Shown here one piece after another: positions 25,192-32,651 of a DNA stretch of 64,000 bases. The notes beneath the pieces were generated by a model, which made no database searches, had not been told where the DNA came from, and saw nothing but the letters and a program-made list of their open reading frames with translations. Where the stretch lies: assembly GCF_011682065.1 (NCBI RefSeq), contig NZ_VUYU01000012.1, positions 121,836 through 185,835 of the forward strand, in the 5' to 3' direction. Numbering within the stretch: the stretch's first letter is position 1; each line of letters starts with the position of its first letter. The position numbers and the translations under genes were made by a program. This DNA is from Massilia rubra (lineage in GTDB: Bacteria; Pseudomonadota; Gammaproteobacteria; Burkholderiales; Burkholderiaceae_D).

Positions 25192-26520
25192 ATGACCGAC
25201 ACACCGCCATCCTGTGCTTTTGCTTACCTGCGGTACATCGACCTGCTGAGCGCCAAGCGATGCCGGCTTGCCCTGGCGGACCCCGAGGGGCAAGCGCTGG
25301 CGGCCAGTCCCTCCCTGGTCGAGCCCCTGGCATGGCTGATGCGCAAAGGGATGGTGTCGGCGGACGAGCTGGTCGCCGCCTTCGATCACCTTGAGCTGGC
25401 CAGCGACCAGGACATGTTCGATCAGGCGCTGGAACGATACGAGTTGTTTTGCATCGAGGGCAGCGCCGTCTGCATAGACCTGATGGTGCGCGAAGGCTTG
25501 CTGCGGGCGGACGAGCGCGACGGCGTGCTGGAACGCATCGGGTTCGAAAAGGTGCTCACCTTGCCCGGCGAGGTGCTGTTCCAGATGGTGAACTGCGGTT
25601 TGATGACGCGCGCGCGTTTCGACGCCTTGCATGGCGTCATCGGCGGCAGCGCCAGGCGCGCCGCCATCCTCGATTTTGCCGATTTTTTGTTTACCTCTGC
25701 GCAACAACGCAAGGACCTCAAACCAATCGCGCCACCGAAGGGAATGTGGATCTGGTTCCAACTCGCGCTGTTGTTGCTCGGACCGGTGTTGCTGGTGTTC
25801 GCCATCGCCGGCGTCATGCGGCTGTTTACCGCGCTGCCCGCCTGCGATGGCTGGTCGGTGCGCAACAAGATCGACAGCATGCTGCCGCGCGGCGTGGGCG
25901 CCACGTCCGGCGGCATGCGCGAGGTCGGCTATATCAAACAGGCCGGGGTGCGCGGCTGCGGCGCCACGGTCCATATCGACGGCAAGGCCTTTGCGTTCGC
26001 CTACACCGTCGCCAAGGACGAGAAAGAGGGCGACTTGCTGGTGGTCCAGGCCGATCCGGCGATTGTCGAGGCGCGCTTCGGCCGCCTCGACGCCGATGGC
26101 GAGGCCCCCGACCTGACTTACCCGATCAAGCGCAGGATGCTCGAAAGTGCCTTGCGCTACGCGGTGGCGTCGTCCAAAACGCAGGCCGAGCTGCTCGACG
26201 CCGAACTGCGGGAGCGGCTGGCACGCAAAAAGATGGGCTACCGATGGGAATTATCGGCCCGCGAACGGCGCGGCGAAATCGCCGACATCGAACCGGTCGC
26301 GCCGTGCCGTGCGCTGGTGGTGAACAAGCGCTACAGCTGCCGCCTGCTGATCGAACGTAACGACCCGCTGCGCATGGGCGTGGGCGCTCGTCCCACCTTG
26401 CATGAGGGCGAGTTCACCTTCGTGCCGGGCGGGTATGACGGGGTCTGGACGGTTGGCGAATACTTCAAGTCGGAATACCAGTCGGCCATTGCGGCCCCGC
26501 GCGCCGCAGCGCCTCACTGA
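25192..26520 (+). CDS. Single-pass membrane protein, paralogue B of a tandem pair
   Basis: 442 residues. Same plan as the preceding gene: helical N-terminal part ~1-185, membrane segment ~186-210 (WFQLALLLLGPVLLVFAIAG), outer part with GMREVGY, VRGCGAT, FAYTVAKD, ADPAIVEARFG, PCRALV and YSCRLLIER. The N-termini of both copies align from the first Met (MTDTPPSCAF against MSDQSSASHF), which supports this start even though no Shine-Dalgarno sequence is present. The C-terminus ends in an Ala/Pro tail. The Cys pattern of the outer domain matches paralogue A. Confidence 0.8.
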   Translation: MTDTPPSCAFAYLRYIDLLSAKRCRLALADPEGQALAASPSLVEPLAWLMRKGMVSADELVAAFDHLELASDQDMFDQALERYELFCIEGSAVCIDLMVREGLLRADERDGVLERIGFEKVLTLPGEVLFQMVNCGLMTRARFDALHGVIGGSARRAAILDFADFLFTSAQQRKDLKPIAPPKGMWIWFQLALLLLGPVLLVFAIAGVMRLFTALPACDGWSVRNKIDSMLPRGVGATSGGMREVGYIKQAGVRGCGATVHIDGKAFAFAYTVAKDEKEGDLLVVQADPAIVEARFGRLDADGEAPDLTYPIKRRMLESALRYAVASSKTQAELLDAELRERLARKKMGYRWELSARERRGEIADIEPVAPCRALVVNKRYSCRLLIERNDPLRMGVGARPTLHEGEFTFVPGGYDGVWTVGEYFKSEYQSAIAAPRAAAPH

Positions 26521-26544
26521 GCGCCGCCGCCAACAAGGCGGCGC
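26521..26544. terminator. Hairpin between convergent genes
   Basis: GCGCCGCC/GGCGGCGC with 8-base loop, immediately after the stop of paralogue B and 21 bp from the end of the opposing small gene. There is no U-run, so its efficiency is uncertain. Confidence 0.5.
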
Positions 26545-26564
26545 GCGCTGTTCGGCTGGGGCGA

Positions 26565-26789
26565 TCAGCTTTCCTCAGCCAGTTTCACCAAATGAAGCTG
26601 TTCGGGGATGGTCGGGCCAAGGAAATGCCTCGCATTTCCGCACATCCAGCAGCTGCAGAGGGTGGAGGTGTGCAGCAGTATCCCGAGGCGGCGCGGATCG
26701 CTACGGTTATCGATGCCTGAATAGAAACGGCGTGCTCGCTTGAGGCGAGCGGAATGATGACGCCGAAGTGCGCGTGACAGATTTTTCAT
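26565..26789 (-). CDS. Small basic protein with CSCWMCGN motif
   Basis: 74 residues. Basic N-terminus (RALRRHHSARLKRARRFY), then CSCWMCGNARHF and PTIPEQLHL. I recognise this as a widespread small conserved hypothetical (R/K-rich start, CSCxMCGN, PTxxE), function unknown; the Cys cluster could bind metal. The ATG of MKNLSR is chosen because GGAG in the upstream ATGGAG serves as its ribosome binding site. Confidence 0.72.
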   Translation of the reverse strand: MKNLSRALRRHHSARLKRARRFYSGIDNRSDPRRLGILLHTSTLCSCWMCGNARHFLGPTIPEQLHLVKLAEES

Positions 26790-26804
26790 GAATTTCTCCA
26801 TTCA

Positions 26805-26830
26805 CCCCGGCGGCACGATTGCCGCCGGGG
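26805..26830 (-). terminator. Strong hairpin upstream of the small basic protein gene
   Basis: Perfect 10-bp stem CCCCGGCGGC/GCCGCCGGGG with 6-base loop. On the minus strand it lies between the end of the ynb-like operon and the ribosome binding site of the small gene. It may terminate the operon or limit read-through into the small gene; there is no U-run. Confidence 0.55.
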
Positions 26831-26887
26831 ATAGTTATGGAGTAACTCGTCCAATGGTAAATTTTCATCTTCTTCCTGTCGGCGATA

Positions 26888-27586
26888 CTAAAACACGTCG
26901 AACGGTTCTTTGCGCCCGGCGTAGATGTGGCCCATGGCGCGCCGTTCGCGCCCGACGATGGTGTCCACGAAATGGGCCGGCTTTTTCATCTTCTTGAAGC
27001 TGGAGAAGCCACGATCGAGGAATTGGTGCAGCTCGCTCACGCCGGCCAGTTTGGCCGGCCCGCGCATCACCGACAGGGTCAGCGACAAGAGCGGAATGCG
27101 CACCAGCGAGCACAGCGAGTCGCCCAGTTGCTGCACCAGGTCGAGCTGGCGTGCGCGATCTTCCGGCGCGCTGGCGCTGCGGTAAGCCATCAGGTAGGCC
27201 GCTTCATCGACCTCGGCGCCGAGCACGCGCGCCATGCCGGTATCGAGCTTTTCGGTCAGCGCATCGAGCGCGATGGCGCCGGTGATGGTGTGCAGCGATT
27301 CGAGCGGCAGCAGTCGTTGCAGGCTGGGCACGATGCGTTCGAGGTCGGCTTCGCGCTGGCCCAGGTCGTGCGCGCCGTAGATATCGTTAAGAAAGAACGC
27401 GGCCGCCTCGCGCGTGTCGGGCGCGGCCAGCAGGTCCGGATGGGTGGCCGCCAGGCGCGCCGCCTGGTAGCGCTTGACGGCCGTGCGCGCCGCCTGCAGC
27501 GCCGGATCGCGGCGCGCCGCCTCGCGTTCGGCGGCCAGCGCGCGCAGATGGCGTTCCAGTTCGATGACCAAGGTGTCTTTGTTCAT
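26888..27586 (-). CDS. Conserved hypothetical protein (FFLNDIYG type)
   Basis: 232 residues, soluble, helical. Marker motif AAAFFLNDIYGAHDLGQREADLERI-P at ~67-95, a pattern I recall from conserved hypothetical proteins of gamma- and betaproteobacteria. No catalytic motif recognised. Last gene of the lipid-related operon, 38 bp after the small membrane protein gene. The start at MNKDTL is chosen over a long upstream extension that overlaps that gene in another frame. Confidence 0.75.
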   Translation of the reverse strand: MNKDTLVIELERHLRALAAEREAARRDPALQAARTAVKRYQAARLAATHPDLLAAPDTREAAAFFLNDIYGAHDLGQREADLERIVPSLQRLLPLESLHTITGAIALDALTEKLDTGMARVLGAEVDEAAYLMAYRSASAPEDRARQLDLVQQLGDSLCSLVRIPLLSLTLSVMRGPAKLAGVSELHQFLDRGFSSFKKMKKPAHFVDTIVGRERRAMGHIYAGRKEPFDVF

Positions 27587-27624
27587 GTTTCTTGCACCGG
27601 AAACAGGCAGGGGAAGTCCGTACA

Positions 27625-28044
27625 CTACCCCAAAAACAGCACGGCGGCCAGCAGCAGGGCCTGCGCCAACACCAGTCCGATTTGCCACAGCAGGAAGCGG
27701 CGCGCGCCTTGCCAGCGCTGCGCCAGGGTGCGCTGGAGCAATGGCGTGCTGCGGCCCATGCAGGCGCCGAGGGCGGCGTCGAAGGCGGCCTCGTGCCCGG
27801 GGTCGCGCGCCAGCAGGGCGAACAGGTCGGCGTCGAGCGCGGCGCGCCAGGCGAAGTATTTCTCGGCCAGGCCGAGCAATAAAGCCAGCGCCGGCGCCAC
27901 CGGACTTGAGGAGCCGAGCAGCGCGCACACCACGCCCAGCGCCAGCAGCAGGGACGAGGCGTGGTCGATCGGCGCGCCCACGCGCAGGAAGGACGCCATC
28001 ACGCCGGCGGCTGTGGCTTGTTCGCGCAGGATTGGCTCAGCCAT
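27625..28044 (-). CDS. Small membrane protein in ynb-like operon
   Basis: 139 residues. Two hydrophobic regions, ~28-62 and ~115-138 (FLLWQIGLVLAQALLLAAVL), separated by an amphipathic stretch. Not recognised. It overlaps the PAP2/dual-specificity phosphatase gene by 8 bp and is surely part of the same transcript. It probably acts at the inner membrane with those enzymes (inference). Confidence 0.75.
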   Translation of the reverse strand: MAEPILREQATAAGVMASFLRVGAPIDHASSLLLALGVVCALLGSSSPVAPALALLLGLAEKYFAWRAALDADLFALLARDPGHEAAFDAALGACMGRSTPLLQRTLAQRWQGARRFLLWQIGLVLAQALLLAAVLFLG

Positions 28045-29356
28045 GGGCGCGCGTTTCCAGCAGAGTTAATTGAGCATGGTTCAGCACCACCTGGGGGCGC
28101 GCCTGGCGCAGCATGGCCAGCGCCTGCGCGGCGTCGGCCGCCAGGCCACGGCGCAGCAGCCAGCCGGCGATCACCAGCGCGCTGCGCGAGTAACCGAGGG
28201 CGCAGTGCACCAGCACCGGTCCGTGCGCGCGCAGGCGCTCGAGGGCGTCGATGGCGGCGTCGAGCTGGGCCCGCGAGGGCGCGCGCAGGTCGAGCATCGG
28301 CACGCTCTCGTAATGCGCGCGCTTGTGCGGCGCGGCGTGGAATTCGGCGGTCAGGTCGAGCACCGCCATGCCGGCCAGCGCCTCGCGACCGGGCACGCGC
28401 CCGATCCAGACGCCCGGCGCCACTTCGGCGCGCGCGGCAATCGCGCGCGTGAACCAGCGCGACGAGGTCCAGGCGCCCATCTGGTAGGGCAGCAGCAGGG
28501 TGCGCGCGGCCCAGCTGGTGCGCCCGCCGTGTTTCTGGAACACACTGACGCCGAAGTGGCTGTAGGCCAGCGCCACCAGCAGCAAGGCGGTGCCGGGCCA
28601 TGTCAGCAGCCAGGCCCAGCCGCCCAGCAGCGCCGCCGCCGCCCACAGGAGCGCGCCGGCAAGGCCGTAGAACAGCGCCAGCGGCTTGCCGCGTGCGCTA
28701 GGCGCTTCGGCGCGCCGCCAGCCGTGCGGGGCGTCGGGAAACACATACACGCAGGCCACCGCCACCAGCAGGCCGCCGACGATGTCGATCGCGTGGTGCT
28801 GGAAGGTGGTCAGGACCGATACGCCGATCAGGAAGAACCAGATGTGCAGCAGCCACCGCGCCAGCCCGCGCAAGTGGCGCGCGTACACCAGCCACAGCAC
28901 GACCAGCAGGCTGATATGCAGCGAGGGCGCCTGGTTGAACGGCTTGTCGAACCCGGCCAGCGCCGTAAACAGCGCGCCGTTAAAGCCGGCGGTCTCGGGC
29001 CGGTCGAAGGAAAAGCGCAGCGGGAACAGGAAAAAGAAGAGCACCGAGACGCAGGTGGCCATCAAGAGGCGCTTGGCGTGGGTGTCGAGCTCGGTCTTGG
29101 TGACGCACATGAACAGCGAGACGGCATAAAAGGCGTCGATCGACATGTACGGCAGGATGGTCCAGTCCCAGAACGGGATATGCCGTTCCCATTCGAAGGC
29201 CAGGCTGCCCACGTGCGGCAGGCTGGCGCTCCACCAGTTGGCCAGCCCGTAGGTGAGGAAGAAGAAGGGGCCGAGGAAGGCCAGCCAGGCGCAGGCGCGG
29301 CGCCATGGCCGCCCGGCTGCCGCTGGCGAATCCAGCGGCGTCGCGAGCGCCTCCAT
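28037..29356 (-). CDS. PAP2/dual-specificity phosphatase fusion (YnbD-like)
   Basis: 439 residues (E. coli YnbD ~430). N-terminal membrane part with about six to seven segments and a PAP2-type site: QAPSLHISLLVVLW (SLH) and FQHHAIDIVGG (His-x3-Asp), the arrangement of lipid phosphatases and inositol-phosphotransferase relatives. C-terminal soluble domain ~315-430 has VHCALGYSRS, the CX5R signature of dual-specificity phosphatases. It directly follows the hydrolase/methyltransferase gene with no gap. It is probably a two-step lipid-phosphate phosphatase (inference from the fusion). Confidence 0.88.
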   Translation of the reverse strand: MEALATPLDSPAAAGRPWRRACAWLAFLGPFFFLTYGLANWWSASLPHVGSLAFEWERHIPFWDWTILPYMSIDAFYAVSLFMCVTKTELDTHAKRLLMATCVSVLFFFLFPLRFSFDRPETAGFNGALFTALAGFDKPFNQAPSLHISLLVVLWLVYARHLRGLARWLLHIWFFLIGVSVLTTFQHHAIDIVGGLLVAVACVYVFPDAPHGWRRAEAPSARGKPLALFYGLAGALLWAAAALLGGWAWLLTWPGTALLLVALAYSHFGVSVFQKHGGRTSWAARTLLLPYQMGAWTSSRWFTRAIAARAEVAPGVWIGRVPGREALAGMAVLDLTAEFHAAPHKRAHYESVPMLDLRAPSRAQLDAAIDALERLRAHGPVLVHCALGYSRSALVIAGWLLRRGLAADAAQALAMLRQARPQVVLNHAQLTLLETRAHG

Positions 29357-31135
29357 TTAACGCACGGCCGCGCCGGTGCGGCGTGCCAGCGAAACGGTGA
29401 AAATGCCCCATTCGTCGGTGAACTGGTCGATTTTCTCGAAGCCGGCGTCGGCCACCAGCTGGTCCATCTCGCCCTGGGTGCGGCGGCGCATGACCCAGGC
29501 CTGGCCCTGGCGGTGACTGGTCAGCGAACGGGCGATCAGTTCGAGCTGCGGATGCCACGGCTGGCCGGTGTAGACCAGGTAGCCGCCTTGCTCGACCGCT
29601 TCGGCCAGGCCCGCCAGCGAAGCGCGGATCAGGGCGTTGTCGGGGAACAGTTCGTACAGGCCCGACACCACCGCCAGGGTCGGGCGCGGCGTGAGCGTGG
29701 CCAGCGAGGCGCGGTCAAAAGCGTCGCCGAGCACGAAGCGGGCGCGCCCGGCCAGGCCCATCGATTCGATCAGGCGCGAGCCGCCATCGACATTGAGCTG
29801 GCTGTAGTCGCGCAGCAGGATCTGCTCGACCCGTTGCTGTTGCGGCGCCAGCGCTTCCAGGATGTAGCGGCCGTGGCCGGCGGCGATGTCGACGATGCGC
29901 ACCGGCGTGTGCGCCGCTTCCAGGCGCGTGATGGCGCTGGCGATCAGGCGTTCCAGGTGGGTCTTGCGCACGCGGATGCCGCGCCAGCCGACGCTGTCGA
30001 GGTAAATCCGGTCGACCAGGGTGCCCAGCAGGGGCACGCCGGTGGCCTTGTTGCGGTACACATAGTCGAGCGTGGTGCCGGAGTCGAAGCCGGTGTCGGC
30101 GCCGATGCGCAGGCCTTGCGAGAGCTTGGCGCCAACCCCGATCCAGAAGCGCGACATGGCCCAGTAGGCGCTGGCGGCGGCCGAGGAAGGCGGCAGGCTG
30201 ATGCGGTCGAATTCGGCCTTGGTCAAGCCGTGCTTGTCGGCGTCCAGCAGGCTCGGCACGGACGCTGGCGCGGCGAACTGGCGCACGATGAAGGCGCGCG
30301 CCAGGTCGACCGCCTTGGCCCGGTCGAGTTCGCCCAAGGTGTCGTGATAAAAGCCGTCGAGCACGTGCTTTTCCTTGACCGGGCTGCCCAGGCGATCGAA
30401 AAAGGCGTGCTGCGGACCGTGATGCACCACCCAGTCGGCGCCTGAGATCAGCAACTGGGTTGGCACCGTGATGGCGCCGGCGTCGGCCACCACGCGCTCG
30501 CCCGTGTCGTACAGGCCGAGCAGGATGTTGACGGCGATCGGGCGGGTGATCAGCGGGTCGGCGTTGTAGGAGGCGATGCGGGCCGGATCGTGGGTCAGGA
30601 ACTTGGCCTTGACGTAGGAATTGACAAAGAACTTGCCGCGCAAGGCTTGCATGAGTTTTAAGCTGGGGCGCGCCAGCGGCACGTACAGCTTGACCTTGAA
30701 GGCGGGCGAAGCGAGCACCAGGGCGCGGATCGCCGGCGCGTAGTCGTGCACCCAAGCCGACGCCACCACCGCGCCCACGCTTTGCGCAATCACCGCCAGC
30801 TCGGCCGGGGCGATGGCGTAGGTGGCGCCGATGTGGGCGATGAAGGCGTCCATGTCCTTGATCAGGGTGGCCATGCTCTCGGCGTAGCCGCGTTCGCCGC
30901 TTGATCGGCCCAGGCCGCGTGCATCCCAGGCGAAGAAGGCAAAGTCGGGCAGTTTCAGCTCGTCGACCAGGTGCGCCACGCGGCCCCCGTGTTCATGCCC
31001 CCGGTGAAACAGCACGACGGCGCGCTGGCCGCTCGTTGCCGCGCCGGGCCAGTAGCGGTAAAACAGGCGCGTACCGTCGAAGCTGTCGAAGCCGCATTCC
31101 TGGCATGTGCGTTGCGTGTTGTTGTCAGTGGTCAT
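29357..31135 (-). CDS. Alpha/beta hydrolase-methyltransferase fusion (YnbC-like)
   Basis: 592 residues (E. coli YnbC ~585). The N-terminal hydrolase (~1-300) has a lysophospholipase-like fold: LFHRGHEHGGR oxyanion region, nucleophile Ser in AQSVGA, Asp in ISGADW and His in FYHDTLGE. The C-terminal part (~385-585) has the class I SAM-binding motif VDIAAGHGRY and YTGQPWHPQ. The same fusion lies between a CDP-alcohol phosphatidyltransferase and a PAP2/phosphatase fusion in E. coli ynbABCD. Substrate unknown; remodelling of a specialised phospholipid fits the neighbours. Confidence 0.88.
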   Translation of the reverse strand: MTTDNNTQRTCQECGFDSFDGTRLFYRYWPGAATSGQRAVVLFHRGHEHGGRVAHLVDELKLPDFAFFAWDARGLGRSSGERGYAESMATLIKDMDAFIAHIGATYAIAPAELAVIAQSVGAVVASAWVHDYAPAIRALVLASPAFKVKLYVPLARPSLKLMQALRGKFFVNSYVKAKFLTHDPARIASYNADPLITRPIAVNILLGLYDTGERVVADAGAITVPTQLLISGADWVVHHGPQHAFFDRLGSPVKEKHVLDGFYHDTLGELDRAKAVDLARAFIVRQFAAPASVPSLLDADKHGLTKAEFDRISLPPSSAAASAYWAMSRFWIGVGAKLSQGLRIGADTGFDSGTTLDYVYRNKATGVPLLGTLVDRIYLDSVGWRGIRVRKTHLERLIASAITRLEAAHTPVRIVDIAAGHGRYILEALAPQQQRVEQILLRDYSQLNVDGGSRLIESMGLAGRARFVLGDAFDRASLATLTPRPTLAVVSGLYELFPDNALIRASLAGLAEAVEQGGYLVYTGQPWHPQLELIARSLTSHRQGQAWVMRRRTQGEMDQLVADAGFEKIDQFTDEWGIFTVSLARRTGAAVR

Positions 31136-31207
31136 CGGTCAAGGTCCTGGGGGTGAGGGAGCGTGTAGGGGAGGAGGTCGGTCAGGCCGCGCCGTCAGGC
31201 CGTGCCG

Positions 31208-31807
31208 TCAGGCTGCGCCGGCGGCCGCGCGCCGCGCGCGGTTCCAGCAAGTGAGCGCCAGCAAGACCAGCAGGAGGATCAGCACCGGATTGAGGTAAGG
31301 CAGGACCGGCACGCCGAGGCCGATCAACAGGCCCAGCAGGCCGAAGAGGAAGGCGCGGTCGCTTTTGCCGGACGGGCCGTCGTAACGCCGTCCGGCGCCG
31401 GTCACCTGTCCCATGACGCCGACAAATTCGGTCAGGGCCGACAGGTACACGACCGCGTACACCAGTTGCGGGCTGACCCCGGCCAGCGTGGCGAACGGCA
31501 CCAGCAGGGCGGCGTCGGCGATCAGGTCGCCCACTTCATTGAGCACGGCGCCCAGTTTGCTCTGTTGCCCGTGCTCGCGCGCCAGCATGCCGTCGACCGC
31601 GTTCAGGGCCATGCGCGCGAACATGAACAGCGGCAGCAGCAGGTAGGGCAGGGTCGAGGCGGCCAACAACATCCACGCGCCGTACGCCACCGAGGCCAGC
31701 ATGGCCGCCACGGTGACCATATTGGCCGTGACGGCGCGCCGGAACAGCCACGTGGTGAACGGGCGCAGGAGAGCCTGGAAGCGTGGCTTGAGATCGTATA
31801 TCGTCAT
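31208..31807 (-). CDS. CDP-alcohol phosphatidyltransferase (YnbA-like)
   Basis: 199 residues with about five membrane segments. Signature NAVDGMLAR-x8-GAVLNEVGD at ~68-93: the family pattern DxxDGxxAR-x8-GxxxDxxxD with Asn in place of the first and third Asp. Family members swap CMP for an alcohol on CDP-diacylglycerol, using these Asp residues for metal and catalysis. The first gene of the minus-strand operon. The E. coli-type ynbB (CDP-diacylglycerol synthase) that would follow it is absent. Confidence 0.86.
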   Translation of the reverse strand: MTIYDLKPRFQALLRPFTTWLFRRAVTANMVTVAAMLASVAYGAWMLLAASTLPYLLLPLFMFARMALNAVDGMLAREHGQQSKLGAVLNEVGDLIADAALLVPFATLAGVSPQLVYAVVYLSALTEFVGVMGQVTGAGRRYDGPSGKSDRAFLFGLLGLLIGLGVPVLPYLNPVLILLLVLLALTCWNRARRAAAGAA

Positions 31808-32129
31808 CGTCGGGCAAGAAAAGTAGCGGGCAAAGTGGGTGAAAAGAGGAACGCGCGCGCAGGCGCGGATCGATGGCGCCCGGGTTCGACCGCAGCGCCT
31901 GTCCTGATGAATCCGGCGAAAAAACAGATTCTCTATAGTAATACATTCTATTATTACACGAAATTACGGTTCCTCAAAGTAATAAAACATAGTAATAACT
32001 ATACGTTTAAAGTTAACCCGGGCGCATCCTTGTACCAGAAACTACTAGATGGATGACTCTAGTTTGTGCGATTTCGCGCACCCCGCTTTGGCGTACACTA
32101 GCCCAAAAAATAGTATGGAAAACAACGAC
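31808..32129. promoter_or_regulatory. AT-rich divergent promoter region with AGTAATA repeats
   Basis: 322 bp between divergent operons. Bases ~31920-32040 are strikingly AT-rich for this genome. AGTAATA occurs three times (31937, 31978, 31991), and GTAATA/TATTAC forms an inverted repeat near the first copy. Likely operator and promoters for one or both operons. No gene seen. Confidence 0.5.
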
Positions 32130-32651
32130 ATGGAGACAAAACGCAGAACCTTCCTCAAGGTCGGCGCCCTTTCGGCGCTGGCCCTGGCGGCGGGCGGCGG
32201 GATTTACCGTTACACCCACCCTTCGCCGCTGGGGCGCTTCGCGCTCGACGGCGAAGCGAAGGCGGTCATCGACGCCATCGTGCCGGCCATGCTGGCCGGG
32301 GCCTTGCCGGCCGATCCGGGCGCGCGCGGCGCGGCCGTGGCGGCCACCACCGCGCGCGTGCACCAGGCCATTCTTGGCTTGCCGCTGGCGGCGCAAAAGG
32401 AAGTCCAGGACTTGTTCGGCTTGCTGTCGCTGGCGCCCGCGCGGCGCCTGCTGGCGGGCGTCCCGGGCGGCTGGGCCGGCGCCAGCGTCGAGCAGGTCGC
32501 CGTGTTCCTGCACGACTGGCGCTTTCACCGCCTGGGCATGCTGCAAAGCGCCTACCACGCGCTGCACGACCTGATCATCGGCTCCTGGTATGCCGATCCG
32601 TCGAGCTGGGCCGCGATTGGCTATCCCGGACCGATGAAGGAACTGGCATGA
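32130..32651 (+). CDS. Tat-exported small subunit paired with GMC oxidoreductase
   Basis: 173 residues. Tat signal KRRTFLKVGALSALALAAGG (residues 4-23, twin Arg then FLK). The mature helical domain resembles gluconate 2-dehydrogenase subunit 3-type partners of GMC dehydrogenases. The subunit would be exported, and may carry the flavoprotein along, because that protein has no signal of its own. Start at METKRR: GGAA lies ~9 bases upstream; another in-frame ATG 15 bases earlier lacks a site. Stop overlaps the next start (ATGA). Confidence 0.82.
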   Translation: METKRRTFLKVGALSALALAAGGGIYRYTHPSPLGRFALDGEAKAVIDAIVPAMLAGALPADPGARGAAVAATTARVHQAILGLPLAAQKEVQDLFGLLSLAPARRLLAGVPGGWAGASVEQVAVFLHDWRFHRLGMLQSAYHALHDLIIGSWYADPSSWAAIGYPGPMKELA

